From Clostridiales bacterium (GTDB taxonomy: Bacteria; Bacillota; Clostridia; Lachnospirales; CAG-274), in contig JAJQBF010000283.1 of the NCBI GenBank assembly GCA_021203425.1, forward strand, positions 3,700 to 16,355: DNA of 12,656 nucleotides, read 5' to 3'. Position 1 is the first letter of the stretch; each line of letters opens with the position of its first letter. Below, piece after piece: positions 5,788-12,656 of the stretch. Under the pieces are notes generated by a model. The model was not told the DNA's origin. It saw only the letters and a program-made list of their open reading frames with translations, and searched no databases. The position numbers and the translations under genes are program-made.

Positions 5788-7342
5788 ATGGAAAAGGGCA
5801 AAATTATTCGGGGCGCTTTTATTTTAACGGGGGCAAACATAATAACCAGACTTTTGGGCTTTTTCTACAGGGTTTATATGGCGGATTTAATATGTGCCGA
5901 AGGTATGGGGCTTTATCAGCTTATTGTTCCCGTTTATATGCTTGCATGGAGTATATCCTCTTCGGGTTTTTCAACTGTTATATCAAAGCTGACGGCCTCT
6001 GAAAAGGCGGCGGGCCGAACCCCCTGTTTAATTTTAAAGCTGTCGGTTTTTATGTCTGTCGGTTTGGGAATTGCTTTGGGCTTTATACTTTGGGAAAATG
6101 CGGATTTTATGGCTGAATATATTTTAAACGATATAAGAACCGCCCTGTCTTTAAAGCTGATTTGTTTTTGCTTTCCCTTTGTGGCTCTCGGCTCATGCAT
6201 AAGAGGCTACTTTTTCGGTCTGCAAAATTCACTGCCTCCGGCGGTAAGTCAGGTTATTGAGCAGATAACACGAATGACCGTTATTTTTTTGATAGGGGGT
6301 CTGCTCATACCTAAGGGAATAGAATATGCCTGTGCTGCCGCCGTTACGGGTATGTGTGCCGGAGAAATTGTTTCCGCCGTTTACATATTAATAAGTCTTT
6401 TTTCCGAGCCGAAAAACAAAAAGCACTTCAAAAACCGAAATTTGCTTTCCGCTTATAAGCTGATTTTGGCTATGGTAATTCCCCTTACGTTAAACCGTTT
6501 AATATCATCTTTGCTTTCGGCTCTTGAAAACATACTTATTCCTTTACGGCTTGAGCTTTACGGTCTTTCAAAAACCGATGCCATAAGTGAATTCGGAAGA
6601 CTGTCGGGAATGGCTCTTCCCCTTATAATGTTTCCCTCGTCTTTTTTTGACTGCGGTTTCCATAACAATAGTTCCGGCTATATCCGAAAGCTGTGCAGTA
6701 AAAAACAATAGGGCGGTAAGGGCGGCGGCTGAAAAATCAATACTTTTTGCCGCTGTAACCGGTTTTGGGGCTGCCGGTTTGTTTATAACCCTGCCTGATG
6801 AAATAAGCCGCCTTATTTACGGCAGCAATTCAATAGGAGATATTCTCTTTATGCTGGGGCTGCTTTGCCCCTGTATGTATTTGAATGTTATGCTGACGGG
6901 CACACTTAACGGCATTGGGGAACAAATATCAATTTTCATAAACGGTCTGGCAGGCTCCCTTATATGTCTCGGCTGTGTATGGTTTATAATACCCGAAACA
7001 GGTTTATACGGCTATATTTTCGGTTCCCTCTTCGGAATAATTTTGTCCTCCGGTTTAAATCTTTACAGAGTGAATAAAAATTCCGCCTTAAAATTCAGTC
7101 TTTCTGATTTTTTGCTTAAGCCCCTGCTTTCGGCGGCTTCCGCCGGTCTTCTGACAGACAGGCTGAAAAAAATCCTGCCGTCACAGCTGCCATTCGGGGT
7201 TTCCGCCGGTTTACTTTGCGGGGTTTTTGCTGTGTTTTTTATTGTTCTGCTCATTTTGACAGGTTCAGTGAAAAAAAGGATATATATTATATACTTTCGC
7301 CCTTGTTTAAAATCCGCTGAAACTTTGGAAAATTCGCCGTAA
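5788..7342 (+). pseudogene. spoVB: SpoVB/MurJ-type lipid flippase, frameshifted in a T7 run
   Basis: Two overlapping frames make one protein. The first (5788-6711) starts MEKGKIIRGAFILTGANIITRLLGFFYRVYMADL, includes the SpoVB-type AEGMGLYQLIVPVYML segment, and reads well to GRLSGMALPLIMFPSSFF; the 22 residues after that are out of character. The second frame (from TTG 6647 to 7342) takes up exactly there with LTAVSITIVPAISES, a conserved MOP-superfamily segment. Dropping one T from the T7 run 6642-6648 joins them into about 517 residues, the normal SpoVB size, with some 14 membrane helices. Members flip lipid-linked precursors across the membrane; SpoVB acts in spore cortex synthesis. MurJ or another polysaccharide flippase is the alternative, so the symbol is tentative. 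The ribosome site is weak (GGTGA four bases upstream). The break could be a real mutation, slippage-rescued, or a sequence error; both halves otherwise look intact. Confidence 0.85.
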
Positions 7343-7372
7343 ATTTACTGTTCAAAGCTTACGGCAAAATTT

Positions 7373-7402
7373 AAAAGCGGCAGAGCTTTTTGTCTGCCGC
7401 TT
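7373..7402 (-). terminator. Rho-independent terminator of the pectate lyase gene
   Basis: AAGCGGCAGA (7375-7384) and TCTGCCGCTT (7393-7402) are perfect 10-bp complements around an 8-base loop. On the - strand the stem is followed by TTTTAAATTTT, 15 bases after the pectate lyase stop. On the + strand there is no T-tract, so it is a weaker stop for the converging flippase gene. A smaller 7-bp hairpin (GCCGTAA 7336-7342 / TTACGGC 7359-7365) overlaps the flippase stop codon. Confidence 0.8.
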
Positions 7403-7416
7403 GAAATGTTATGAGA

Positions 7417-10400
7417 TTATTCTGCTGTATATTGATAAGCCGAGTCTAAAACTTTTCTTAATATTATTGCCGCATCATTTGCTTCAACAACACCGGAACC
7501 GTCCATATCGGCTGTTCCGAGGCTTAAATCCCAATTGGGGTTAAGCTCTGCCTCATTGTTGAGAACATAATAGAGAGCTACGGCTGCGTCATTTGCTGTA
7601 AGATAACCGTTTCCGTCAACGTCTCCCGAAAGAGCGTCTGATTCTGTTGTTTCTTCAGATTCTTCTTCAGATGAAGTCTCTGTTGTGGTTTCTGTAGTGC
7701 TTTCCGTAGATTCCTCGTCAGACTCTCCGACAAAGACAATATTGTCAAAGTAGAGAGTTCCTGATGCTGTTCTCATAAACTTAATCTGTTTAAGAGTGGT
7801 GTCTCTGTCTGCTGTTGCCGCAACATTTCCGCTGAAAACAGCCTCTGAGAGATTGTCGGGGTTATACTGTCCGTCTGTTCCGTGAAGAGAAACGGTCAAT
7901 GCTACTTCCGAACCGCCGTTTGTTCCCTCTATTGTGATATGATACCACTTGTTGGCCTCTATGTTCCAAAGTTCGTCCATATCCGATGTTACTGCCTTTG
8001 CGGCTATATCGGCAACTGTCTTTGTAGCGTAAACTGTGTTTGAAACGTCCATAATATGGAGGAAAGCTCCGTCCGTACCCATTTCGGTTGCCTGACCGGT
8101 TGAAGCATCATAAGCATGAACCGTATTGTCAAGATAGAAACGGAAGGATCTTCCAGCATCGGCTGTGTTTGTTGTTAAGAAGTCATAGTCGATTGTATAA
8201 TTACCTGTTTGATATTCCTCGGGAACCTCAATCTGTACTGCCTTGTCGTTAAGTGAAAGCTTAGGTGTATCATTGCCTTCTATGGCTGATTTAACCTCTG
8301 TAGCTGTTGTGTCGAGAGTACCGTCTGAGGAAACAACCCAATAACCGCCTACTTCGTCGTCCATAAGGAAGGATTCTCCGTAAGAGAAACCGTTTGAGGT
8401 TGTGTGGTCAACATATGTAGGTGTATAATATTGATCGCTTTCACCGGGATTTGCAACGTCGTCACCTGTGGCAAGACTTACGATTGTAAAGTCTGAACAA
8501 GCGAAATAGGGTATAACGGAAACTGTATCTGCCGAGTCTGTGGCATAACCGATATATACTGTGTCTGCAAGACCGTCAAGAGTTATTTTTGATGACTGGC
8601 GAACATCGTCTGTCCAGTCTTCACCTGTCTGTGAAAGGTATGTATATACATCGTCGCCGTATCTTACTATTCTCATATAGGGAGCAACATCATAGTTGTC
8701 GCCGCTTGATGAGTTTTCAACAGTAACATTGTCAGCCGACTTAAAATATTCAACCGTTGAAGAAGAACCGGCTGTTGTTCTGTAAATAAGTCTGTCGTTT
8801 TCGCCGTATTTAAGCATACTGTCGGAGATCATAACCATACGTGATTTTGCATCAAGGCGTTCTCTCATCATAAGACCGTTTGTGGCCTGATTTTCAAATT
8901 TCTCAATAGCGCCTACATTTATAACAATGTCAAAGTTTCCGTCAACAGCTGTGTAGTAATATGAACAGTTATCTGAAGATGCGGCTGTTCCCACGCTTGA
9001 AGAACCTGCGTAGCCCGAAGTTCCGGAGCCGTAGAGTGTTAAGCTGCCGTCATCGTTTGCGGCGATACCGCCTTGACCGGTATACTTTCCGCTTGTGCCT
9101 ATTTCAGTGAATGTAAAGCCGTTTGCCTGTTCTTCAGTAGGCTCAGTGCCCTTTATGTAAACAATAGCCTCTGTACTTTGTGTCTTTTCGCCCTTATTGT
9201 TGTATGCACGGCAGGTCAAATAGTGAGTACCTTCTGAAAGGCTGATGCTGTCGTTAATAGAACTTGCGCTGTCATAAGTCTTTATTAAATCGTTTCCGTC
9301 GTAAAGTTCCATCTTTGTAACGGAAGTTCCGCTTACGGCAGTTGCTGCTGCTGTGTAAGTTATGGGTGCGTCTACTGTTCCCACTGTCCAAAGACTTGAG
9401 GAATTGCTGTTAGATGCAACCTTGGGAGAGGTTACCGTAATTGAAGGGTTAGTGGGGGCTGACTGTTCGTCTGTCCACTCATTTACATATGCCTCAATAA
9501 GAGAATAACCGGTATATTCGCCCTCTGTGATTATATCTGTTTCACCGTAAGCCGAAAGACCATTTTCGGTTACCCAGTCTGCGTCTACTGTGAATGTTCT
9601 GGTTTCGGTAGTACCTAAGTCAAAATCGATAAGACCGCCTACCTCTGCGGCATTGTTTATAACTCTGCCGGTAAGATGTTTAACGTCATCAACAATTCTT
9701 GCGTCAATGGCATCTCTCTTGGGGAGAGTTGCTCCTACATTTTCAAGAACGATATCATAAGCCTCGGCAGCCGTATCGGGAGTAAGAGCATAGTCTACAT
9801 CGCCTTCTGTCATTGAAACCGGCGCACTTAAAAGGTTTGCGGCTGCGCTGTTGTCAATACCCTGTGAGTTATCGTTTGTAACTGTTGTGTTTCCCACAAC
9901 ATAGTTTCCGTTAAAATAGAAATCGGAAAGATGACCGTCACTCTTCGATGTATCGTTTGTTACCTGGAAGATACGGCTTCTCAGGCTGGATCTTGTTGAA
10001 GGACCGTATTGATAATAGTTATCGGTATAATTTACTCTTGTGGGGTTAAATGAGGTGTAATGCATAGAGCCGGGCTCGCCGCCGTAGGCTGAGTTTGTTT
10101 GACCCCAGTCATAAATTATATTGTTTACAACTTCCGTTCCGTCCATTTCTCTGTCAAGACGGGGACTTCTGCTGTCGTGGTGAGCAAGAAGGTTGTGGTG
10201 ATATGTAGCTATATCGCCGCCCATAATTCCGCCGTAGCCGTGAGCGCCCTTAAAGTGGCTGCTCATACGAAGGCTTTCGCTTGCCAGTGTATTTTGAACG
10301 GTTAAATGTGAGCCATGGGGAGAAGAATCCGAAACAGACTCCCATGAACCGGCATAGAGAGTTATAAGTTCGTCTACCGACCATGACACGCTGCAGTGGT

Positions 10401-10887
10401 CAAAAATTACGTTTGTGTTATAGCGTCCTCCTAAACCGTCGGGTTCACTTCCGTTGCCGTCGGTAGGTCTTACCTTAAAATATCTTACAATAATGTCGTG
10501 GGCGCCGTTTTCAGTCTGAACATCATAGCCTGTAACGGTTATGCCCTCGCCGGGAGCCGTCTGACCCCAAATTGTAGTGTTGCTTGGTATTTTCAGCGTA
10601 CTTTGAAGTTCGATTGTTCCGTCAACATCAAAAACAACATAACGTCCCGATTTTGACAGAGCATCTCTTAATGAGCCTTCGCCGCTGTCGTTAAGGTTTG
10701 TAACATGATAAACCTCGGCAGATGAACTGCCTCTTGCTCCTTCTGAGTATCTTCCGCCGCCTTCGGCATCTGAGAAAGCCAAAACAGAATCTCCCTCGTC
10801 AGCTGAGGCAGAGAAAATTCCGCCCTGAAAAACTCCCGCTAAAAGTGAAACGGAAACAATAAGGGCAGCCGCTTTTTTTAGTTTCAT
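7417..10887 (-). CDS. Secreted multidomain pectate lyase (PL1-like) with C-terminal type I dockerin
   Basis: This 1156-residue exported enzyme should cleave pectate by beta-elimination and dock onto a cellulosome-type scaffold. Residues 1-29 are a signal peptide with likely cleavage at FSASA|DE. Residues about 33-420 form a parallel beta-helix lyase domain with VYHVTNLNDSGEGSLRDAL, TIWGQTAPGEGI, FDHCSVSWSVDE (Asp163-His164) and HHDSRSPRLD; Arg240/Arg243 are candidates for the catalytic base. About 480-577 is an Ig-like domain. About 589-807 is a beta-rich module resembling DUF1349/lectin-like domains. About 831-1051 is a jelly-roll-like module, possibly carbohydrate-binding. A Ser/Thr/Glu-rich linker (about 1052-1087) leads to a dockerin (1088-1152) with two calcium-binding repeats, DVDGNGYLTAND and DMDGSGVVEAND. 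The start has AAAGGGG seven bases upstream. No cohesin or scaffoldin gene is in the window. Functions of the middle modules are inference. Confidence 0.92.
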   Translation of the reverse strand: MKLKKAAALIVSVSLLAGVFQGGIFSASADEGDSVLAFSDAEGGGRYSEGARGSSSAEVYHVTNLNDSGEGSLRDALSKSGRYVVFDVDGTIELQSTLKIPSNTTIWGQTAPGEGITVTGYDVQTENGAHDIIVRYFKVRPTDGNGSEPDGLGGRYNTNVIFDHCSVSWSVDELITLYAGSWESVSDSSPHGSHLTVQNTLASESLRMSSHFKGAHGYGGIMGGDIATYHHNLLAHHDSRSPRLDREMDGTEVVNNIIYDWGQTNSAYGGEPGSMHYTSFNPTRVNYTDNYYQYGPSTRSSLRSRIFQVTNDTSKSDGHLSDFYFNGNYVVGNTTVTNDNSQGIDNSAAANLLSAPVSMTEGDVDYALTPDTAAEAYDIVLENVGATLPKRDAIDARIVDDVKHLTGRVINNAAEVGGLIDFDLGTTETRTFTVDADWVTENGLSAYGETDIITEGEYTGYSLIEAYVNEWTDEQSAPTNPSITVTSPKVASNSNSSSLWTVGTVDAPITYTAAATAVSGTSVTKMELYDGNDLIKTYDSASSINDSISLSEGTHYLTCRAYNNKGEKTQSTEAIVYIKGTEPTEEQANGFTFTEIGTSGKYTGQGGIAANDDGSLTLYGSGTSGYAGSSSVGTAASSDNCSYYYTAVDGNFDIVINVGAIEKFENQATNGLMMRERLDAKSRMVMISDSMLKYGENDRLIYRTTAGSSSTVEYFKSADNVTVENSSSGDNYDVAPYMRIVRYGDDVYTYLSQTGEDWTDDVRQSSKITLDGLADTVYIGYATDSADTVSVIPYFACSDFTIVSLATGDDVANPGESDQYYTPTYVDHTTSNGFSYGESFLMDDEVGGYWVVSSDGTLDTTATEVKSAIEGNDTPKLSLNDKAVQIEVPEEYQTGNYTIDYDFLTTNTADAGRSFRFYLDNTVHAYDASTGQATEMGTDGAFLHIMDVSNTVYATKTVADIAAKAVTSDMDELWNIEANKWYHITIEGTNGGSEVALTVSLHGTDGQYNPDNLSEAVFSGNVAATADRDTTLKQIKFMRTASGTLYFDNIVFVGESDEESTESTTETTTETSSEEESEETTESDALSGDVDGNGYLTANDAAVALYYVLNNEAELNPNWDLSLGTADMDGSGVVEANDAAIILRKVLDSAYQYTAE

Positions 10888-10921
10888 AATAAAACCCCTT
10901 TCTTAATATTTATTTTCATAA

Positions 10922-10961
10922 AACCGGCTTTGTTTTTCGGTAAAGAGCAACAAAGCCGGTT
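10922..10961 (-). promoter_or_regulatory. Leader hairpin of the pectate lyase mRNA (possible attenuator or 5' stabiliser)
   Basis: AACCGGCTTTGTT (- strand 10961-10949, same sequence at 10922-10934 on +) forms a perfect 13-bp stem around a 14-base loop. It begins about 11 bases after the predicted transcription start and ends 34 bases before the start codon. The 3' arm reads GGTT then TTATG, so the T-tract is only four bases: a weak terminator at best. Confidence 0.7.
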
Positions 10962-10978
10962 CCGTAAACTTATAAGAA

Positions 10979-11007
10979 ATTATATCGCATATTGATAAAA
11001 TTGTCAA
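10979..11007 (-). promoter_or_regulatory. Perfect-consensus sigma-A promoter of the pectate lyase gene
   Basis: On the - strand TTGACA (11007-11002), exactly 17 bases, then TATAAT (10984-10979). Both boxes match consensus 6/6, which predicts high intrinsic strength. The start point would be near 10972, giving a leader of about 85 bases. Confidence 0.9.
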
Positions 11008-11015
11008 TAGTTCCA

Positions 11016-11090
11016 TGACTTGTTTTGCAAAAAAGTTATGTGACTTGTTTTGCAAAAAAAGCTATGTGGCCTGTTTTGCAAAAAGTTATT
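11016..11090. repeat. Three ~25-bp tandem repeats with a TTTTGCAAAA core, upstream of the pectate lyase promoter
   Basis: Copies at 11016-11040, 11041-11066 and 11067-11090 follow the pattern TGACTTGTTTTGCAAAAAAG then TTATG, with 24-26 base lengths caused by the A-run. Each contains the perfect palindrome TTTTGCAAAA. The third copy overlaps the murC stop codon. The array ends 8 bases upstream of the -35 box at 11007, a position where an activator or UP-like element would act. The unit is not a multiple of three, so it is not a coding repeat. Confidence 0.85.
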
Positions 11091-12444
11091 TGTTTAACAG
11101 GGCTTCCCCTACTTTATTGACAGGACCTGCGCCTATTGTTATAAAGAGGTCGCCGGGTTTTAAGTCTTTTCTCAAGTCTTCTTCACATTTTTCAAAGCTG
11201 CCGCTGTATACGGCGTTTTTGCCTGCTTTCTTAAGCTCTTCAGCCAAATCTCTTGAGTGAACGTTGCCCGGGTCACGTTCTCTTGCGGCATAAATATCCA
11301 AAAGGTAAACCTTATCCGCAAGGCTTAAGGCATTCACAAACTCACCGAACAAGTCTCTTGTTCTTGTATAGGTATGGGGCTGGAAAGCGGCAACTATTCT
11401 GTCAAAGCCCATTTCTCCGGCAGCTTTTAATGTTGCCTTGATTTCCGTTGGGTGGTGGGCATAATCGTCAACAACTTCGGCGCCGTTAAAGCTGCCCTTT
11501 CTTTCGAAACGTCTGCCTGTTCCCTTAAAATTTTTAAGCCCTTCGGCAATAGCGTCTTTTGACAAGCCGAATTCCTTACAAAGGGCAATAACGCTTAAGC
11601 TGTTGCTTATATTGTGAAGTCCGGGAACGGAGAGGGAAACGCTCATAAATTTTTCTCCCTTATAATAAGCGTCATATCTGCCTAAGCCTTTTTCCATTGA
11701 AACGTTTTCGACCTGCCAGTCGGCGTCTTTTCCGCCGTAGGTTATAACCTTTTTGTCAAAGCCTTCAAGAACCTTTTCAATATGAGGGATTTCGCTGTTT
11801 ATTATAAGAAAACCGCTTAACTTATTTACAAATTTATTAAAAGAAGAATGCATCTGTTCCATAGTTTTAAAATAGTCTGTGTGATCTCTGTCTATATTTA
11901 AAACTATGGCGCAGTAAGGATTAAATTTAAGAAAGCTGTCTTTGTATTCACAGGTTTCGAGAATAATATAGTCATCTGCCCCTAAGCGGTAGTTGCTGTG
12001 GATTGAAGGCAGAATTCCCCCTATAGAAACAGTGGGGTCGGTTTCGGCAGCCATAAACACTTCGGCAGCCATAGAGCTTGTTGTTGTTTTTCCGTGAGTT
12101 CCGGCAACGGAGACGGAATATTTATATTCCTTCATAAGCTCACCTATAAGAGCAGCCCTGCCTATTTGGCGGATTCCTCTTCTTGCCGCCTCCTGCCTTT
12201 CGGGGTTATCTTCGCCTATTGCCACATTGTAAACAACAAGGTCTGTGTTGTCTGTTATATTTTCGGCGGCGTGACCCTTGTAAACCTTTATGCCTACGGA
12301 CTGAAGATGCCTCGTCATATCCGTAACCTGAAAATCGGAGCCGGCTACATAAGCCCCTCTGTGATTTAATATTTCGGCAAGAGCCGACATACTTATGCCG
12401 CCGATGCCTATAAAATGTACGTTTTTATATTCTTTTATATTCAT
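11086..12444 (-). CDS. murC: UDP-N-acetylmuramate--L-alanine ligase
   Basis: MurC adds L-alanine to UDP-MurNAc using ATP, the first peptide step of peptidoglycan precursor synthesis, in the cytoplasm. The start is ATG at 12444 (MNIKEYKNVHFIGIGGISMS), with AAGGTGG six bases upstream; longer frames reach into repeat-like DNA and are not credible. The 452-residue product has the N-terminal UDP-binding loop GIGGISMSALAEIL, the ATP loop GTHGKTTT (residues 115-122), LETCEYKDSFL with LNIDRDHTDYF (the clostridial version of the central motif), VDDYAHHPTEI, FQPHTYTRTRDLF and the C-terminal ITIGAGPVNKVGE. Length and motifs are complete. It is the upstream gene on the - strand, but the pectate lyase behind it has its own strong promoter; no clear terminator separates them apart from the repeat array and the leader hairpin. 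No secure promoter was found. Confidence 0.97.
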   Translation of the reverse strand: MNIKEYKNVHFIGIGGISMSALAEILNHRGAYVAGSDFQVTDMTRHLQSVGIKVYKGHAAENITDNTDLVVYNVAIGEDNPERQEAARRGIRQIGRAALIGELMKEYKYSVSVAGTHGKTTTSSMAAEVFMAAETDPTVSIGGILPSIHSNYRLGADDYIILETCEYKDSFLKFNPYCAIVLNIDRDHTDYFKTMEQMHSSFNKFVNKLSGFLIINSEIPHIEKVLEGFDKKVITYGGKDADWQVENVSMEKGLGRYDAYYKGEKFMSVSLSVPGLHNISNSLSVIALCKEFGLSKDAIAEGLKNFKGTGRRFERKGSFNGAEVVDDYAHHPTEIKATLKAAGEMGFDRIVAAFQPHTYTRTRDLFGEFVNALSLADKVYLLDIYAARERDPGNVHSRDLAEELKKAGKNAVYSGSFEKCEEDLRKDLKPGDLFITIGAGPVNKVGEALLNK

Positions 12445-12483
12445 ATTTGTCCACCTTATTTTATATATTATTAAAGTATTCCG

Positions 12484-12620
12484 TGTTAAGTTCGGGAGCG
12501 GCACCGTAAGTACCCCGCCACCGCCGTGGTATGCAAAAACCACCAATCGACACAAATGCGGTTTTTCGGCTGTAAATGCAAATGCAGTCCGGCGGCAACC
12601 CTCCCCTTTTAAGGGGAGGC
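12484..12620. repeat. GC-richer, foldable non-coding stretch, probable dispersed intergenic repeat
   Basis: This stretch upstream of murC is clearly richer in G+C than the AT-rich sequence on both sides. It has nested complementary segments: CCGCCG (12521-12526) with CGGCGG (12590-12595), and AAAAACC (12535-12541) with GGTTTTT (12560-12566). It ends in the palindrome at 12600-12619. No convincing open frame or RNA family was recognised. Calling it a dispersed repeat is inference from composition and structure. Confidence 0.4.
12600..12619. repeat. Near-perfect 20-bp palindrome CCTCCCCTT-TT-AAGGGGAGG
   Basis: Nine-base arms (12600-12608 and 12611-12619) are perfectly complementary around TT. 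Neither strand has a T-tract after it, so it is not an ordinary terminator. Such C-rich/G-rich palindromes often mark ends of small repeat elements in clostridial genomes, but copies elsewhere could not be checked. Confidence 0.75.
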
Positions 12621-12656
12621 TTGATCCTTTGTGTATATATTATGATACATTTTATG

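Noticed and set aside
10099..10305. Open frame antisense to the pectate lyase
   Set aside because: Lies inside the conserved lyase domain on the other strand with no independent support.
11016..11090. CRISPR array or a small Cys/Lys-rich protein encoded by the tandem repeats
   Set aside because: The repeats are directly adjacent with no spacers, and their 24-26-base period is not a multiple of three, so the translated repeat is an artefact.
12460..12489. murC promoter TTAACA-18-TATAAA on the - strand
   Set aside because: The boxes are decent (5/6 each), but the transcript would start inside the ribosome site about a dozen bases before the ATG, so I do not trust it.
12445..12555. N-terminal extension of MurC to 12555
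   Set aside because: The extra residues do not fit the family; ATG 12444 has AAGGTGG at proper spacing and gives the standard MurC N-terminus.

Overview
The window looks like a piece of a low-GC Bacillota chromosome, most likely a plant-fibre-degrading gut Clostridia (Oscillospiraceae/Ruminococcus-like). The clues are a secreted pectate lyase carrying a type I dockerin, a SpoVB-type flippase, a type III pantothenate kinase, a clostridial-type MurC, sigma-A-like promoters and strong GGAGG-type ribosome sites. The taxonomic placement is inference. No rRNA, tRNA, CRISPR array or phage module was seen.

Layout, left to right. (1) 1-316, + strand: the 3' end of a gene with a lysine/alanine/glutamate-rich coiled tail made of three 33-bp repeats; its reading frame is broken at an A6 run that is also a textbook A-AAA-AAG slippery site. 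(2) 363-1133, +: coaX. (3) 1194-1466, +: small acidic orphan protein. A perfect bidirectional terminator (1527-1573) separates these from (4) 1588-2007, -: small P-loop-like protein; (5) 2158-2979, -: EamA-type transporter lacking its last membrane helix, preceded by a 15-bp palindrome and a terminator/attenuator-like hairpin; (6) 3082-5355, -: metE, with all zinc ligands. (7) 5356-5787: the only long non-coding stretch, which holds a 232-bp MITE-like element (14-bp inverted ends, 8-bp target duplication) sitting in the metE 5' leader, then the metE promoter. (8) 5788-7342, +: SpoVB-like flippase broken by a single-base frameshift in a T7 run. (9) 7417-10887, -: a 1156-residue secreted multidomain pectate lyase with C-terminal dockerin, served by a perfect TTGACA-17-TATAAT promoter, a leader hairpin and three ~25-bp tandem repeats. 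(10) 11086-12444, -: murC. (11) 12445-12656: GC-richer, foldable sequence with a near-perfect 20-bp palindrome, probably a dispersed repeat.

The genes do not form one pathway. They are housekeeping functions (CoA synthesis, methionine synthesis, peptidoglycan precursor synthesis, lipid-linked precursor flipping) plus one polysaccharide-degradation gene. I do not see a new multi-gene system. The most informative observations are the MITE inside the metE leader, the regulatory architecture in front of the pectate lyase, and two single-base frame breaks at homopolymers, which are either real, programmed, or sequencing errors.
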